A stretch of DNA of 22,331 nt from positions 2,182-24,512 of the forward strand of contig DNPN01000228.1 in assembly GCA_003501385.1 (NCBI GenBank). Reading direction: 5' to 3'. The stretch is from Rhizobium sp. (lineage in GTDB: Bacteria > Pseudomonadota > Alphaproteobacteria > Rhizobiales > Rhizobiaceae). Shown in pieces: positions 1 through 7,114 of the stretch. A program made the position numbers and the translations under genes. Position 1 is the first letter of the stretch, and each line of letters begins with the position of its first letter. The notes beneath the pieces are model-generated. The model was not told the origin of the DNA, did not search any database, and saw only the letters and a list, made by a program, of their open reading frames with translations.

Positions 1-10
1 CGAAAAGACA

Positions 11-47
11 AACGAAAACAAAAAATCTAGAGCCTGACAGGCTCTAG
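11..47 (-). terminator. Rho-independent terminator, distal of two after yajC
   Basis: A 21-base perfect palindrome (27-47, arms CTAGAGCCTG and CAGGCTCTAG around one central base) is followed on the minus strand by a T-rich tail, ATTTTTTTGTTTTCG, towards position 11. It lies downstream of yajC. The tail resembles the tail of the hairpin after serS (4771-4838), which suggests both belong to one terminator-linked repeat family. The window edge cuts the element. Confidence 0.75.
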
Positions 48-51
48 CAAA

Positions 52-83
52 AAATGAGGCCGCCTTTTTTCAAAAGACGGCCC
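52..83 (-). terminator. Terminator-like hairpin directly after yajC
   Basis: Arms GGCCGcCTTTT (58-68) and AAAAGaCGGCC (72-82) form a stem with one mismatch. On the minus strand the stem is followed by TCATTTTTTG. It begins about 15 bases after the yajC stop, so yajC has two stacked terminators. This argues that any secD gene further left would need its own promoter or read-through. Confidence 0.6.
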
Positions 84-97
84 GACACAAAACGCAA

Positions 98-439
98 TCA
101 AGCGTCGGCTTTAACCGGCTCGCCCTTGACGCGCACTTCCGCAACGAGGCTGCGCAGCGCGCGGACCTTGACACCATCAGCAATCTCAACTTCGAGTTCA
201 CCATCGTCGATCACCTTGGTGACCTTGCCGATCAAGCCGCCGCCCAAAACAACCTGATCGCCACGGCGAATGGCGTTAAGGGTCTCGGTGCGCTTCTTCA
301 GCTGGTTGCGCTGCGGACGGATCAACAGGAAATACCAGATGACCATCAAAGGCGCAAAAAGATAAAGCATTTCAAGGCCGGAGCCAAAGCCGCTGGCGGC
401 GGGTGCCGCATCCTGGGCGAACGCTTGGGTAATAAACAT
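98..439 (-). CDS. yajC: Preprotein translocase subunit YajC
   Basis: A 113-residue protein of the YajC family, a small inner-membrane partner of the SecDF part of the Sec translocon. The sequence shows a short N-terminus, one membrane segment at about residues 23-41 (LYLFAPLMVIWYFLLIRPQ) running into the family signature RPQ(R)xxxK, then a soluble domain with the GDxVVxxGGLxGKV pattern (about 60-74). The start is chosen at an ATG preceded by AAGGAG with good spacing; the frame stays open upstream but that stretch does not resemble the family. It is divergent from the ATPase gene and followed by two hairpins. In many proteobacteria yajC precedes secD; whether it does here lies beyond the window edge. 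Confidence 0.95.
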   Translation of the reverse strand: MFITQAFAQDAAPAASGFGSGLEMLYLFAPLMVIWYFLLIRPQRNQLKKRTETLNAIRRGDQVVLGGGLIGKVTKVIDDGELEVEIADGVKVRALRSLVAEVRVKGEPVKADA

Positions 440-497
440 GAAAACTCCTTCGGAACCGGGGCTGCAAAGCGCTGAATGCCCCGTGTTTTGCTGCCGG

Positions 498-525
498 AAT
501 ATAGTAAGGGATGCCACAAATGCAA
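498..525 (-). promoter_or_regulatory. Candidate promoter for yajC
   Basis: On the minus strand TTGCAT and TATATT are separated by 16 bases, about 60 bases before the yajC ATG. The -10 box matches the sigma-70 consensus in 5 of 6 bases, the -35 box in only 3. The position in a divergent 205-base gap is right, but the call rests on the motif alone. Confidence 0.35.
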
Positions 526-644
526 CAGAAACAGCAGGTTTGCGTACCGAATCCAAGGCTAATACACTTTCGAGGGCCTTTTCGCCATGGTAGCGGCAGG
601 GACAGAGCACAATTTAGCCCTTCCACCACCCCACGAGGCCGACC

Positions 645-1514
645 ATGACCGATACGCTGGAACAGCTTTTGCAGGAAGTCAAACGCCTGACAAACGCCAT
701 GGAGCGCCTTGCTGGCCCCGAAGATGCCATCAATGACTGGACGGCAGCGGAGTGCTTTGTCTGGCATCCCACAGGTTCTCGGCTTCAACCTGTGGCACGA
801 CCCAATCGGGTTGAGCTGAGCCTCATTCGCGGTGTGGACCGGGTGCGCGACATTCTGCACGACAACACTGAGCGCTTTGCCCAGGGCTTTCCGGCCAACA
901 ATGTCTTGCTTTGGGGCGCACGCGGCATGGGCAAGTCATCACTGGTCAAAGCGGTGCATGCCGATGTCTGCCGCACGACTGGCGTAAAGCTCAAATTGAT
1001 TGAGGTACATCGCGAGGACGTCGCTTCCTTGCCCGCCTTGCTGGACATTTTGAAAAGCAGCGGCCAGCGTGCCATTGTGTTCAGCGACGACCTGTCATTT
1101 GATAACGACGACACTGCCTATAAATCGCTGAAAGCCGCCCTTGATGGCGGCATTGAGGGGCGGCCCGACAATGTGTTGTTTTATGCCACCTCCAACCGCC
1201 GCCACCTGCTGCCACGCACTATGATGGAAAATGAGCAATCCACCGCCATCAACCCATCAGAAGCCGTGGAAGAAAAGGTGTCACTCTCCGACCGTTTCGG
1301 CCTGTGGCTCGGCTTCCACAAATGCAGTCAGGACGATTACCTCACGATGATTGATGGTTACGCCACCCACTTCAATCTGGCGCTCCCAACCGAGACATTA
1401 CATGCCGAAGCGTTGGAATGGGCCACCACCCGTGGTGCGCGCTCCGGTCGGGTTGCCTGGCAATATATTCAGGATCTCGCTGGCCGCCTGCGCGTCAACA
1501 TCAACGGCGTATAA
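645..1514 (+). CDS. DUF815-family AAA ATPase, function unknown
   Basis: A 289-residue P-loop ATPase. Residues 85-98 (VLLWGARGMGKSSL) hold the Walker A motif, 144-153 (IVFSDDLSFD) a Walker B-like strand with two Asp, 179-188 (FYATSNRRHL) a sensor-1-like strand, and 214-223 (LSDRFGLWLG) a box typical of the DUF815 family. No membrane segment or signal peptide is visible, so it is probably cytoplasmic. The start has GAGG six bases upstream. The family is widespread in proteobacteria but, to my knowledge, has no settled role; some members are annotated only as 'ATPase, AAA superfamily'. It is a single gene, divergent from yajC and convergent with the NlpD-like gene, so the context gives no clear functional hint. 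Confidence 0.85.
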   Translation: MTDTLEQLLQEVKRLTNAMERLAGPEDAINDWTAAECFVWHPTGSRLQPVARPNRVELSLIRGVDRVRDILHDNTERFAQGFPANNVLLWGARGMGKSSLVKAVHADVCRTTGVKLKLIEVHREDVASLPALLDILKSSGQRAIVFSDDLSFDNDDTAYKSLKAALDGGIEGRPDNVLFYATSNRRHLLPRTMMENEQSTAINPSEAVEEKVSLSDRFGLWLGFHKCSQDDYLTMIDGYATHFNLALPTETLHAEALEWATTRGARSGRVAWQYIQDLAGRLRVNINGV

Positions 1515-1516
1515 CA

Positions 1517-1549
1517 CGAAAGGCCCGACGCAAAACGCCGGGCCTTTCG
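1517..1549. terminator. Bidirectional terminator between convergent genes
   Basis: An 11-base perfect inverted repeat (CGAAAGGCCCG at 1517-1527, CGGGCCTTTCG at 1539-1549) with an 11-base loop lies between the stop of the ATPase gene (1514) and the stop of the NlpD-like gene (1573). The T tracts are short and inside the stem, so termination may be modest on either strand, but position and symmetry fit a shared terminator. Confidence 0.7.
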
Positions 1550-1572
1550 CGAACTCCCTGAAACGCACTACC

Positions 1573-3132
1573 TTACTCAAGGAAAGTCATAGGGTTAACC
1601 GGGGTCGCATCTTTGCGAACCTCAAAATGCAATGTTGGTTGGGTGGCATTGCCGCTCATGCCAGATTCGGCCAGCTGCTGACCGCGCTGCACCTTCTGGC
1701 CGCGCTGCACGGAAATTGTGCTGGCATGGCCGTAAACCGTGACGGTGCCATCGTCGTGACGTACCAGAACCGTATTGCCCAGTTCTTTCAGGCCGTTGCC
1801 GGCATAGATAACAACACCGTTTTCAGCAGCCTTGATTGGCGTGCCATTGGGCACTGAAATATCGATACCGTCGTTGCGTTTGCCGCCAACATTGGCACCA
1901 AAGGCAGCCACAACCGCACCACGGACTGGCCAACGATATTTGCCAATGCCCGTTGCTTCCGGCGCTGTGGCACCTGGATCGGTGGATGCCACTTCCGTAA
2001 CGGATTTGGTTGGAGCAGCCACAGGGGTGGCCTTGGGAGCATCAGCCTTTGCGGATGCAACTGGCGCATTCACTGGCGTGACCATTGCCTTGTCGCCCTT
2101 GGCGGGCAGGTTCAGCGTCTGGCCAACCCGCACACCTTGAGAATCCAGCGCATTGGCCTGCTTCAAGGCCGCAACGGTAACGCCATTGCTCTGGGCAATC
2201 TTGTTGAGCGAATCGCCGGGTTTCACCACATAGGTTCCACCAGCAGGCGGCACTTTGCCACTGCCTTCTGCATTGGCGGCATTAGCCGTGGCAATATCGG
2301 TCTTGGCTTTATCCCGCAGCTTGGGATTGGTTGGCAAGACTGCGAGTTTCTCATCGCCATGCTGTGCAGGCACTGGTGCCTGGCCCGGCGGCAGCAGAAC
2401 GCCACCTGCAGCAGCAGCACGGGTTGGCGTGCTGCGCGCACCAAATGTTGGGATGACGATCGATTGACCCGGACGAGCCGCACCCGCCGTTGACAACCCG
2501 TTGGCTTTGACGATTTCTTTTTCCGGCACGCCATAGCGATTGGAAAGGGTCGCAATGCTTTCGCCCGGCTTCAGCACAACGCGCGGCGCATTTTCTGTGC
2601 TCCAGCCGTTGCTGTCACGACTGACAGCTTCAGGATTGGTCGCGTGCGGAACAGTGCCCGTGGCAAGCTTATCCTGCTCAGCGCCCGTTCCGGTTGAGGG
2701 CAGCGACTGAAGGGACGCCGTTTCCCGTGGCGCTGAAATGGGTCCGTTGGATGCCTTGGAGCCGGGTGGCGGTGCCAGATCGGACTTCTGCACAGAGTCT
2801 ACTGTTGATGCACGACGCGCAGGCGAATAGGTCTGCTGTGCCGGATAGGATTGCGCGATGGCCTGCTGGCGATTGCCATAATTGCCGCCTGCGGATGCGG
2901 TTTGGGGCGCGTAGGTACCACCAGAATCACTCACATCAGTCATGGGCACGGGTGCATTGTTCAAGCCCGGCTGTGGCCGGATCGATGCCGTGGCCATATT
3001 GTCTGTCTTGGAAAACAGGCCGCTGAACCGGCTGGAATCTGAACTACACCCTGTTGCGGCACTTGCCATAAGAGCAACCCACAGCAGCTTGGCAAAGGGA
3101 ATGCCGGAAATTGGAGAGTGACTCTGACGCAT
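1573..3132 (-). CDS. nlpD: NlpD/DipM-like lipoprotein with two LysM domains and a degenerate LytM (M23) domain
   Basis: A 519-residue envelope protein, probably an activator of cell-wall amidases during division. Residues 1-29 form a lipoprotein signal with a lipobox ending ATGC (Cys29). A long Ser/Pro/Ala-rich linker follows, then LysM 1 (about 184-229), LysM 2 (about 300-343) and a C-terminal M23/LytM domain (about 400-518). In active LytM enzymes the metal and catalytic residues are HxxxD and HxH. Here the first His is Asn420 (Asp424 is kept) and the HxH reads TLH (Thr500, His502), so the enzyme centre is incomplete, as in EnvC/NlpD activators. It lies 3' of surE and pcm, the same order as E. 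coli surE-pcm-nlpD; the symbol rests on that and the domains. The orthologue could equally be called DipM. The ATG start lacks a strong ribosome site, but the lipoprotein signal supports it. Confidence 0.85.
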   Translation of the reverse strand: MRQSHSPISGIPFAKLLWVALMASAATGCSSDSSRFSGLFSKTDNMATASIRPQPGLNNAPVPMTDVSDSGGTYAPQTASAGGNYGNRQQAIAQSYPAQQTYSPARRASTVDSVQKSDLAPPPGSKASNGPISAPRETASLQSLPSTGTGAEQDKLATGTVPHATNPEAVSRDSNGWSTENAPRVVLKPGESIATLSNRYGVPEKEIVKANGLSTAGAARPGQSIVIPTFGARSTPTRAAAAGGVLLPPGQAPVPAQHGDEKLAVLPTNPKLRDKAKTDIATANAANAEGSGKVPPAGGTYVVKPGDSLNKIAQSNGVTVAALKQANALDSQGVRVGQTLNLPAKGDKAMVTPVNAPVASAKADAPKATPVAAPTKSVTEVASTDPGATAPEATGIGKYRWPVRGAVVAAFGANVGGKRNDGIDISVPNGTPIKAAENGVVIYAGNGLKELGNTVLVRHDDGTVTVYGHASTISVQRGQKVQRGQQLAESGMSGNATQPTLHFEVRKDATPVNPMTFLE

Positions 3133-3301
3133 GATACAACCCGCTAACGACGCAACAATGTGTGAATATATTAAAGCGCGTTAGTGTTACTGGCTGGTTA
3201 ATTAAGCTGCCTTCTTGGGAAGCTTTTTGGTAAATATCGGGTAAACGCCTGATTTTGGCGCAGGTTTTGCCCATTTTTTGGCCGAGAGTTCAAACTTGGT
3301 T

Positions 3302-3955
3302 CTATAGATACGATGCCACATTTGGCATAAGCGGCAGATAGGGAACCTCAAACAGGTCCTCGCGCTCAAAGCGACTGCCTGTGCGGGTTAACCGCACCAT
3401 CATGCATCGATCCTCATCGACCATAATGGGGCAGAGTAAAACGCCATTGTGCACCAATTGCTCGGTAAAGCCCTTTGGCATGACGGGAAAAGCACAGGTC
3501 GCAAGAATACGATCAAACGTGCCCTCACCCGGCAACCCGGCGGAGCCGTCGCCCTGACGCAAAATGACATTGCGAATCGCAAGCTGATCGAGGCGCGCCT
3601 GCGCATCTGTCACCAGCGTCTTATAGCGCTCCACGGAAACCACCCGCTCGACGATTCGCCCCAGAACGGCGGTCATAAATCCGCTGCCGGTGCCAATTTC
3701 CAGCACCCGCTGGCCGGCATGCACGCGCAGCCGATGCAACAGACGCACCGCAAGATCTGCACCTTCGAGAAACGAGCCACATTCAATCGGAATCGTACGG
3801 CTGGAATAGGCGTGTTCAGCCAGATGATGCGCCACAAATTTGGAACGCGGCGTCTGCTCCACCGCTGTCAGCAGCGTAATATCAGAAATACCTTCGGACC
3901 TTAGCCGCAACACAAGTGCGGCAAAGCCCTCTCTTTCCATCAGGGCAGACTTCAA
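3302..3955 (-). CDS. pcm: Protein-L-isoaspartate O-methyltransferase family protein
   Basis: A 217-residue SAM-dependent methyltransferase of the Pcm family, which repairs isoaspartyl residues in aged proteins. SAM motif I is visible at 84-93 (VLEIGTGSGF), and TPRSKFV (35-41) and AYSSRTIPIE (49-58) match the family N-terminal part. The loop that in E. coli Pcm reads GQTIS is GSFLE (60-64), so the usual active-site Ser is a Glu; I recall similar sequences in other rhizobia. The start is taken as TTG at 3955, which overlaps the surE stop (TTGA) and has GGAG seven bases upstream; ATG at 3940 is the alternative but has no ribosome site. It is translationally coupled to surE and followed by the nlpD-like gene after a gap of 169 bases. 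Confidence 0.85.
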   Translation of the reverse strand: MKSALMEREGFAALVLRLRSEGISDITLLTAVEQTPRSKFVAHHLAEHAYSSRTIPIECGSFLEGADLAVRLLHRLRVHAGQRVLEIGTGSGFMTAVLGRIVERVVSVERYKTLVTDAQARLDQLAIRNVILRQGDGSAGLPGEGTFDRILATCAFPVMPKGFTEQLVHNGVLLCPIMVDEDRCMMVRLTRTGSRFEREDLFEVPYLPLMPNVASYL

Positions 3956-4722
3956 GATAAAACTCCAGCGTTCAACGCAAGCGCTATATTATCCTGAACG
4001 GAATAATCCGTCATATCCAACTTCAGCGGCGTCACAGAAATCTGGTGATCCCGAATCGCCTGAATATCCGTGCCGGCGCGGAAATTGCCTTTGCGATCAC
4101 CAAAGCGCAGCCAATAGTAAGGATAGCCGCGGCCATCCAGACGCTCTTCCACGCTGAGGCCAAAATCCAGCTTGCCTTGGGCGGTGACTTCCACGCCCTT
4201 CACCTCTTGCGGCTCGCAATTGGGGAAGTTCAGATTGAGCAAAGTGCCCGGTGGCAATTCCACGCCCATCAATTTTGTAATCAGCTCTGGAGCCAGCGTC
4301 TCAGCCACATGCCACGGAATCGGCGCACCCGCCTCGTAACTATAGGCCTGACTGAGCGCGAGTGAGCGGATACCATGCACCGTTCCCTCAATGGCCCCGG
4401 CCACCGTGCCGGAATAGGTGACATCATCAGCCAGATTGGCCCCGGCATTGACGCCAGACAGCACCAGATCTGGCTTGCGATCCAGCACCTTACGCACCGC
4501 CATGATCACGCAATCGGTCGGCGTACCACGAAGAGCAAAGCGCTTTTCGCCCAGTTGGCGAAGGCGCAAAGGCTCGGACAGGGTCAAGGAATGGGCCAGA
4601 CCGCTCTGGTCGGTTTCTGGCGCAACAACCCAGACATCATCGGTCAGCGTGCGCGCAATTCGCTCCAGAACGGCCATTCCATCGGCATGAATACCGTCAT
4701 CATTGGTGAGCAAAATACGCAT
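3952..4722 (-). CDS. surE: 5'/3'-nucleotidase SurE
   Basis: A 256-residue cytoplasmic metal-dependent phosphatase of the SurE family, acting on nucleoside monophosphates and, in some species, short polyphosphate. The N-terminus MRILLTNDDG carries the metal ligands Asp8 and Asp9. Ser40 (DQSG) and Asn92 (SGVNAGAN) complete the site, matching the E. coli pattern D8, D9, S39, N91. The start is set at the ATG that gives this conserved N-terminus; the frame is open 34 codons further upstream, but that stretch is the repeat and hairpin region behind serS. The stop overlaps the pcm start. A terminator-like hairpin lies between it and serS, so surE-pcm may be expressed partly by read-through or from its own promoter. 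Confidence 0.95.
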   Translation of the reverse strand: MRILLTNDDGIHADGMAVLERIARTLTDDVWVVAPETDQSGLAHSLTLSEPLRLRQLGEKRFALRGTPTDCVIMAVRKVLDRKPDLVLSGVNAGANLADDVTYSGTVAGAIEGTVHGIRSLALSQAYSYEAGAPIPWHVAETLAPELITKLMGVELPPGTLLNLNFPNCEPQEVKGVEVTAQGKLDFGLSVEERLDGRGYPYYWLRFGDRKGNFRAGTDIQAIRDHQISVTPLKLDMTDYSVQDNIALALNAGVLS

Positions 4723-4732
4723 CGCGCTGTCC

Positions 4733-4793
4733 CAAAGTTTGTCAAGAAAAAGTGGAACCCGGTTTTTCTGACCATACAAACGAAAACAAAGAA
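4733..4793 (-). repeat. Probable rhizobial intergenic repeat upstream of surE
   Basis: On the minus strand this reads as a T-rich tail with TTTGTTTTCGTTTGT, then AGAAAAACCGGGTTCCACT, then TTTTTCTTGACAAACT, ending about ten bases before the surE ATG. It contains an inverted repeat (AGAAAAA 4745-4751, TTTTTCT 4763-4769). I recall closely similar strings between genes in many rhizobial genomes, but cannot confirm this here. The tail motif recurs at 6-20. Confidence 0.5.
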
Positions 4794-4838
4794 CCAGAGA
4801 GTCTGTCAGGTTCAATTTGAACATGACAGACTCTCTGG
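4771..4838 (-). terminator. Long hairpin terminator after serS
   Basis: Fifteen-base perfect arms (CCAGAGAGTCTGTCA 4794-4808 and TGACAGACTCTCTGG 4824-4838) enclose a further six-base palindrome (GTTCAA/TTGAAC), making a near-continuous stem of 21 pairs. On the minus strand it is followed by TTCTTTGTTTTCG. It starts six bases from the serS stop, so it probably ends or attenuates the tat-serS transcript before surE. Confidence 0.75.
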
Positions 4839-4843
4839 GTTGA

Positions 4844-6127
4844 TCAAATCGCCTTCTCGATCTTCTTCAACCCCCCCATATAGGGCAGAAGAACATCAGG
4901 AATAGTAATCGAGCCATCTTCGTTCAGGTAATTTTCCATCACGGCAATCAGGCAGCGGCCAACAGCCGTGCCGGAGCCGTTGAGGGTGTGAACGAAGCTG
5001 GTGCCCTTGCCATCCTTGTTGCGATAGCGCGCATTCATGCGGCGGCCCTGAAAATCACCGCAGACCGAACAGGATGAAATTTCGCGGAAGGTGTTCTGGC
5101 CTGGAAGCCAGACTTCAAGGTCATAGGTCTTGCGCGCACCAAAGCCCATATCGCCCGTGCAAAGAGTCATGGTGCGGAAATGCAGACCGAGGCGCTTCAG
5201 CACCTCCTCGGCGCAAGCCGTCATGCGCTCATGCTCTTCCATCGCACTTTCGGCGTCGGTAATCGATACCAGCTCACACTTCCAGAATTGGTGCTGGCGC
5301 AACATGCCGCGCGTGTCGCGTCCTGCAGAGCCTGCCTCTGAGCGGAACGATGGGGTCAGCGCGGTAAAGCGCAAAGGCAGTTTTTCCTGATCGAGAATTT
5401 CGCCCGATACCAGATTGGTCAGCGTCACTTCGGCGGTCGGAATAAGCCAACGACCATCGGTGGTCTTGAACAGGTCTTCGGCAAATTTGGGCAGCTGGCC
5501 GGTGCCATACATGGCCTCATCGCGCACCATCAGCGGCGACGACACTTCGGTGTAGCCATGTTCACTGGTGTGCAGATCAATCATGAACTGGCCAATGGCG
5601 CGCTCCAACCGGGCCAAAGGCCCCGTCAGCACGGTGAAACGAGCACCAGAGAGTTTGGCAGCGCGCTCAAAATCCATATAGCCAAGCGCTTCGCCGATTT
5701 CGGGATGTTCTTGCGCAGGGTGATTCCAGCCGGGCTTTTGGCCAACCACGCGGGCCACCACGTTGTCGTGCTCATCCTTGCCGACTGGCACATCATAATG
5801 TGGAATATTGGGAATGCGCGACAGGGCGTCGTTCAACTCAGCCGTCAGTGTGCGCTCTTCTTCTTCGGCTGCCGGAAGGCTGTCTTTCAGGGAGGCCACT
5901 TCGGCTTTCAGCTTTTCAGCAAGCTCCATGTTTTTCGCAGCCATGGCCGCCCCGATCTCCTTGGAGACGGTGTTGCGGCGAGATTGCATGTCTTGCATGG
6001 CCTGCACAATGGCGCGGCGCTTTTCATCCAGCGCAATCAACCCTTGAGACAAAGGGTCCGCACCGCGCTTGGCCAGCGCCTGATCAAGAGCTTCAGGGTT
6101 CTCACGGATCCATTTAATATCGAGCAT
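4844..6127 (-). CDS. serS: Seryl-tRNA synthetase
   Basis: A 427-residue class II synthetase that charges tRNA-Ser, of normal family length. The N-terminal helical arm (about 30-100, rich in Lys/Glu/Ala) is the antiparallel coiled coil that contacts the long variable arm of tRNA-Ser. The catalytic part has the TAEV box (231-234), motif 2 (FRSEAGSAGRDTRGM, 261-275) and motif 3 (GSGTAVGRCLIAVMENY, 384-400). The ATG has GGA at suitable spacing. The gene lies between tatC and surE; the 114-base gap to tatC contains a nested palindrome (6155-6199), and a strong hairpin follows the stop. Serine synthetase next to tat genes is, as far as I recall, a common alphaproteobacterial arrangement with no known functional link. 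Confidence 0.98.
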   Translation of the reverse strand: MLDIKWIRENPEALDQALAKRGADPLSQGLIALDEKRRAIVQAMQDMQSRRNTVSKEIGAAMAAKNMELAEKLKAEVASLKDSLPAAEEEERTLTAELNDALSRIPNIPHYDVPVGKDEHDNVVARVVGQKPGWNHPAQEHPEIGEALGYMDFERAAKLSGARFTVLTGPLARLERAIGQFMIDLHTSEHGYTEVSSPLMVRDEAMYGTGQLPKFAEDLFKTTDGRWLIPTAEVTLTNLVSGEILDQEKLPLRFTALTPSFRSEAGSAGRDTRGMLRQHQFWKCELVSITDAESAMEEHERMTACAEEVLKRLGLHFRTMTLCTGDMGFGARKTYDLEVWLPGQNTFREISSCSVCGDFQGRRMNARYRNKDGKGTSFVHTLNGSGTAVGRCLIAVMENYLNEDGSITIPDVLLPYMGGLKKIEKAI

Positions 6128-6154
6128 GATCGTTCCAGATTTAGAATTCAGACA

Positions 6155-6199
6155 GGGATCACCATGCTGACCGAAGTCGGTCGATTTTCATCCGATCCC
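6155..6199 (-). other. Nested palindrome in the tatC-serS gap
   Basis: Outer arms GGGATC (6155-6160) and GATCCC (6194-6199) enclose an inner hairpin GACCG-AAGT-CGGTC (6169-6182). It lies 28-72 bases before the serS start. No T tract follows, so it is not an intrinsic terminator; a leader structure or processing site is possible. Confidence 0.35.
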
Positions 6200-6241
6200 A
6201 TAAGGGTTAGAGCGACAAGAAAAACCGCGAACGAGGGGCGC

Positions 6242-7063
6242 TTATTCCACATCCTTAGACGCACTTGCTTCATCCGTGGCTTCAGCAGCCGCTGCCTTTG
6301 CACGCCCACGTTCCACCAGCTTTGCCGCATAGATGGAGACTTCGTAAAGAAGGATTGTGGGCAGCGCAAGACCGATCTGGGACATCGGATCAGGCGGCGT
6401 CAAAATCGCCGCCGCAATGAACGCGATGACGATAAAATACTTGCGCTTTTCCGCCAGCCATTTGGCTTCCAGAATGCCAACCCGCGCCAAAAGCGTGGTG
6501 ACCACTGGAAGCTGGAACACCAGGCCAAAGGCAAACACCAAAGACATGATCAGGCTCAGATATTCCGACACTTTCGGCATCAGCGAAATCGCGACATCGC
6601 CTTGGCCGGGGGCCTGCTGCATGGCAAGGAAGAACCACATCACCATGGGCGTGAAGAAGAAATACACCAGCGCCGCACCCATCAGAAACAGCACCGGCGA
6701 AGCCACAAGAAATGGCAGAAACGCTGCGCGCTCATTCTTGTAGAGGCCGGGAGCCACGAATTTATAGATCTGCGCAGCAATCACCGGAAATGACACAACC
6801 ATGGCGCAGAACATCGACACCTTCACCTGCGTGAAGAAAAATTCCTGCGGCGCGGTATAGATCAATTCGGCCTTGCTGACATCCAGATGTGCCCAAATGA
6901 CCGCCCATTTGTAGGGAATCACCAACAGGTTGAACAGATGCTTGGCAAAGAAGAAGCACACAATGAAAGCGACAAAAAACGCCGCAAGCGACCACACAAG
7001 CCGAGAGCGCAGCTCAACAAGATGCTCCACAAGCGGCTGCGGTTTATCCTCAATGTCACTCAT
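6242..7063 (-). CDS. tatC: Sec-independent protein translocase TatC
   Basis: A 273-residue inner-membrane protein, the signal-peptide receptor of the Tat system that exports folded proteins with twin-arginine signals. Six membrane segments can be placed at about 22-40, 77-100, 117-140, 168-192, 205-221 and 224-243. The N-terminal LVEHLVELRSRL (11-22) contains the conserved Glu17 and Arg19, which correspond to residues needed for RR-signal recognition in E. coli. FFFTQVKVS (75-83) and TPPD (222-225) are further family marks. The C-terminal tail is cytosolic, Ala/Glu-rich and variable. AAGGAT upstream of the ATG serves as ribosome site. It is the last tat gene, 51 bases after tatB. Confidence 0.98.
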   Translation of the reverse strand: MSDIEDKPQPLVEHLVELRSRLVWSLAAFFVAFIVCFFFAKHLFNLLVIPYKWAVIWAHLDVSKAELIYTAPQEFFFTQVKVSMFCAMVVSFPVIAAQIYKFVAPGLYKNERAAFLPFLVASPVLFLMGAALVYFFFTPMVMWFFLAMQQAPGQGDVAISLMPKVSEYLSLIMSLVFAFGLVFQLPVVTTLLARVGILEAKWLAEKRKYFIVIAFIAAAILTPPDPMSQIGLALPTILLYEVSIYAAKLVERGRAKAAAAEATDEASASKDVE

Positions 7064-7071
7064 GCTTCATC

Positions 7072-7097
7072 CTTGACTTCCCGGCTTGACTTCCCGG
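7072..7097. repeat. Tandem 13-base direct repeat between tatB and tatC
   Basis: CTTGACTTCCCGG occurs twice in a row (7072-7084 and 7085-7097) in the 51-base gap. On the minus strand each copy reads CCGGGAAGTCAAG; the second ends as the AAGG that serves as the tatC ribosome site. It probably arose by local slippage and duplicates part of the tatC leader. Confidence 0.8.
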
Positions 7098-7114
7098 GTA
7101 CGAATTCTCAGGTC

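Noticed and set aside
440..610. 57-codon N-terminal extension of yajC
   Set aside because: It does not resemble the family, and the downstream ATG has a clear ribosome site and gives the normal YajC length.
3204..3226. Hairpin with T run between pcm and the nlpD-like gene
   Set aside because: The T run follows on the plus strand, where no gene ends; on the minus strand the tail is not T-rich, and the stem has a mismatch.
3044..3274. 76-codon minus-strand frame before the nlpD-like gene
   Set aside because: It overlaps the lipoprotein signal region in another frame and lacks a ribosome site; it looks like a shadow frame.
4719..4745. Perfect -35 box (TTGACA) just upstream of surE
   Set aside because: A -10 box at the right distance would fall on the surE start codon (ATGCGT) and does not resemble TATAAT; the TTGACA is part of the repeat block.
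4723..4824. 34-codon N-terminal extension of surE
   Set aside because: It is made of the hairpin and repeat sequence; the conserved MRILLTNDDG start lies downstream.
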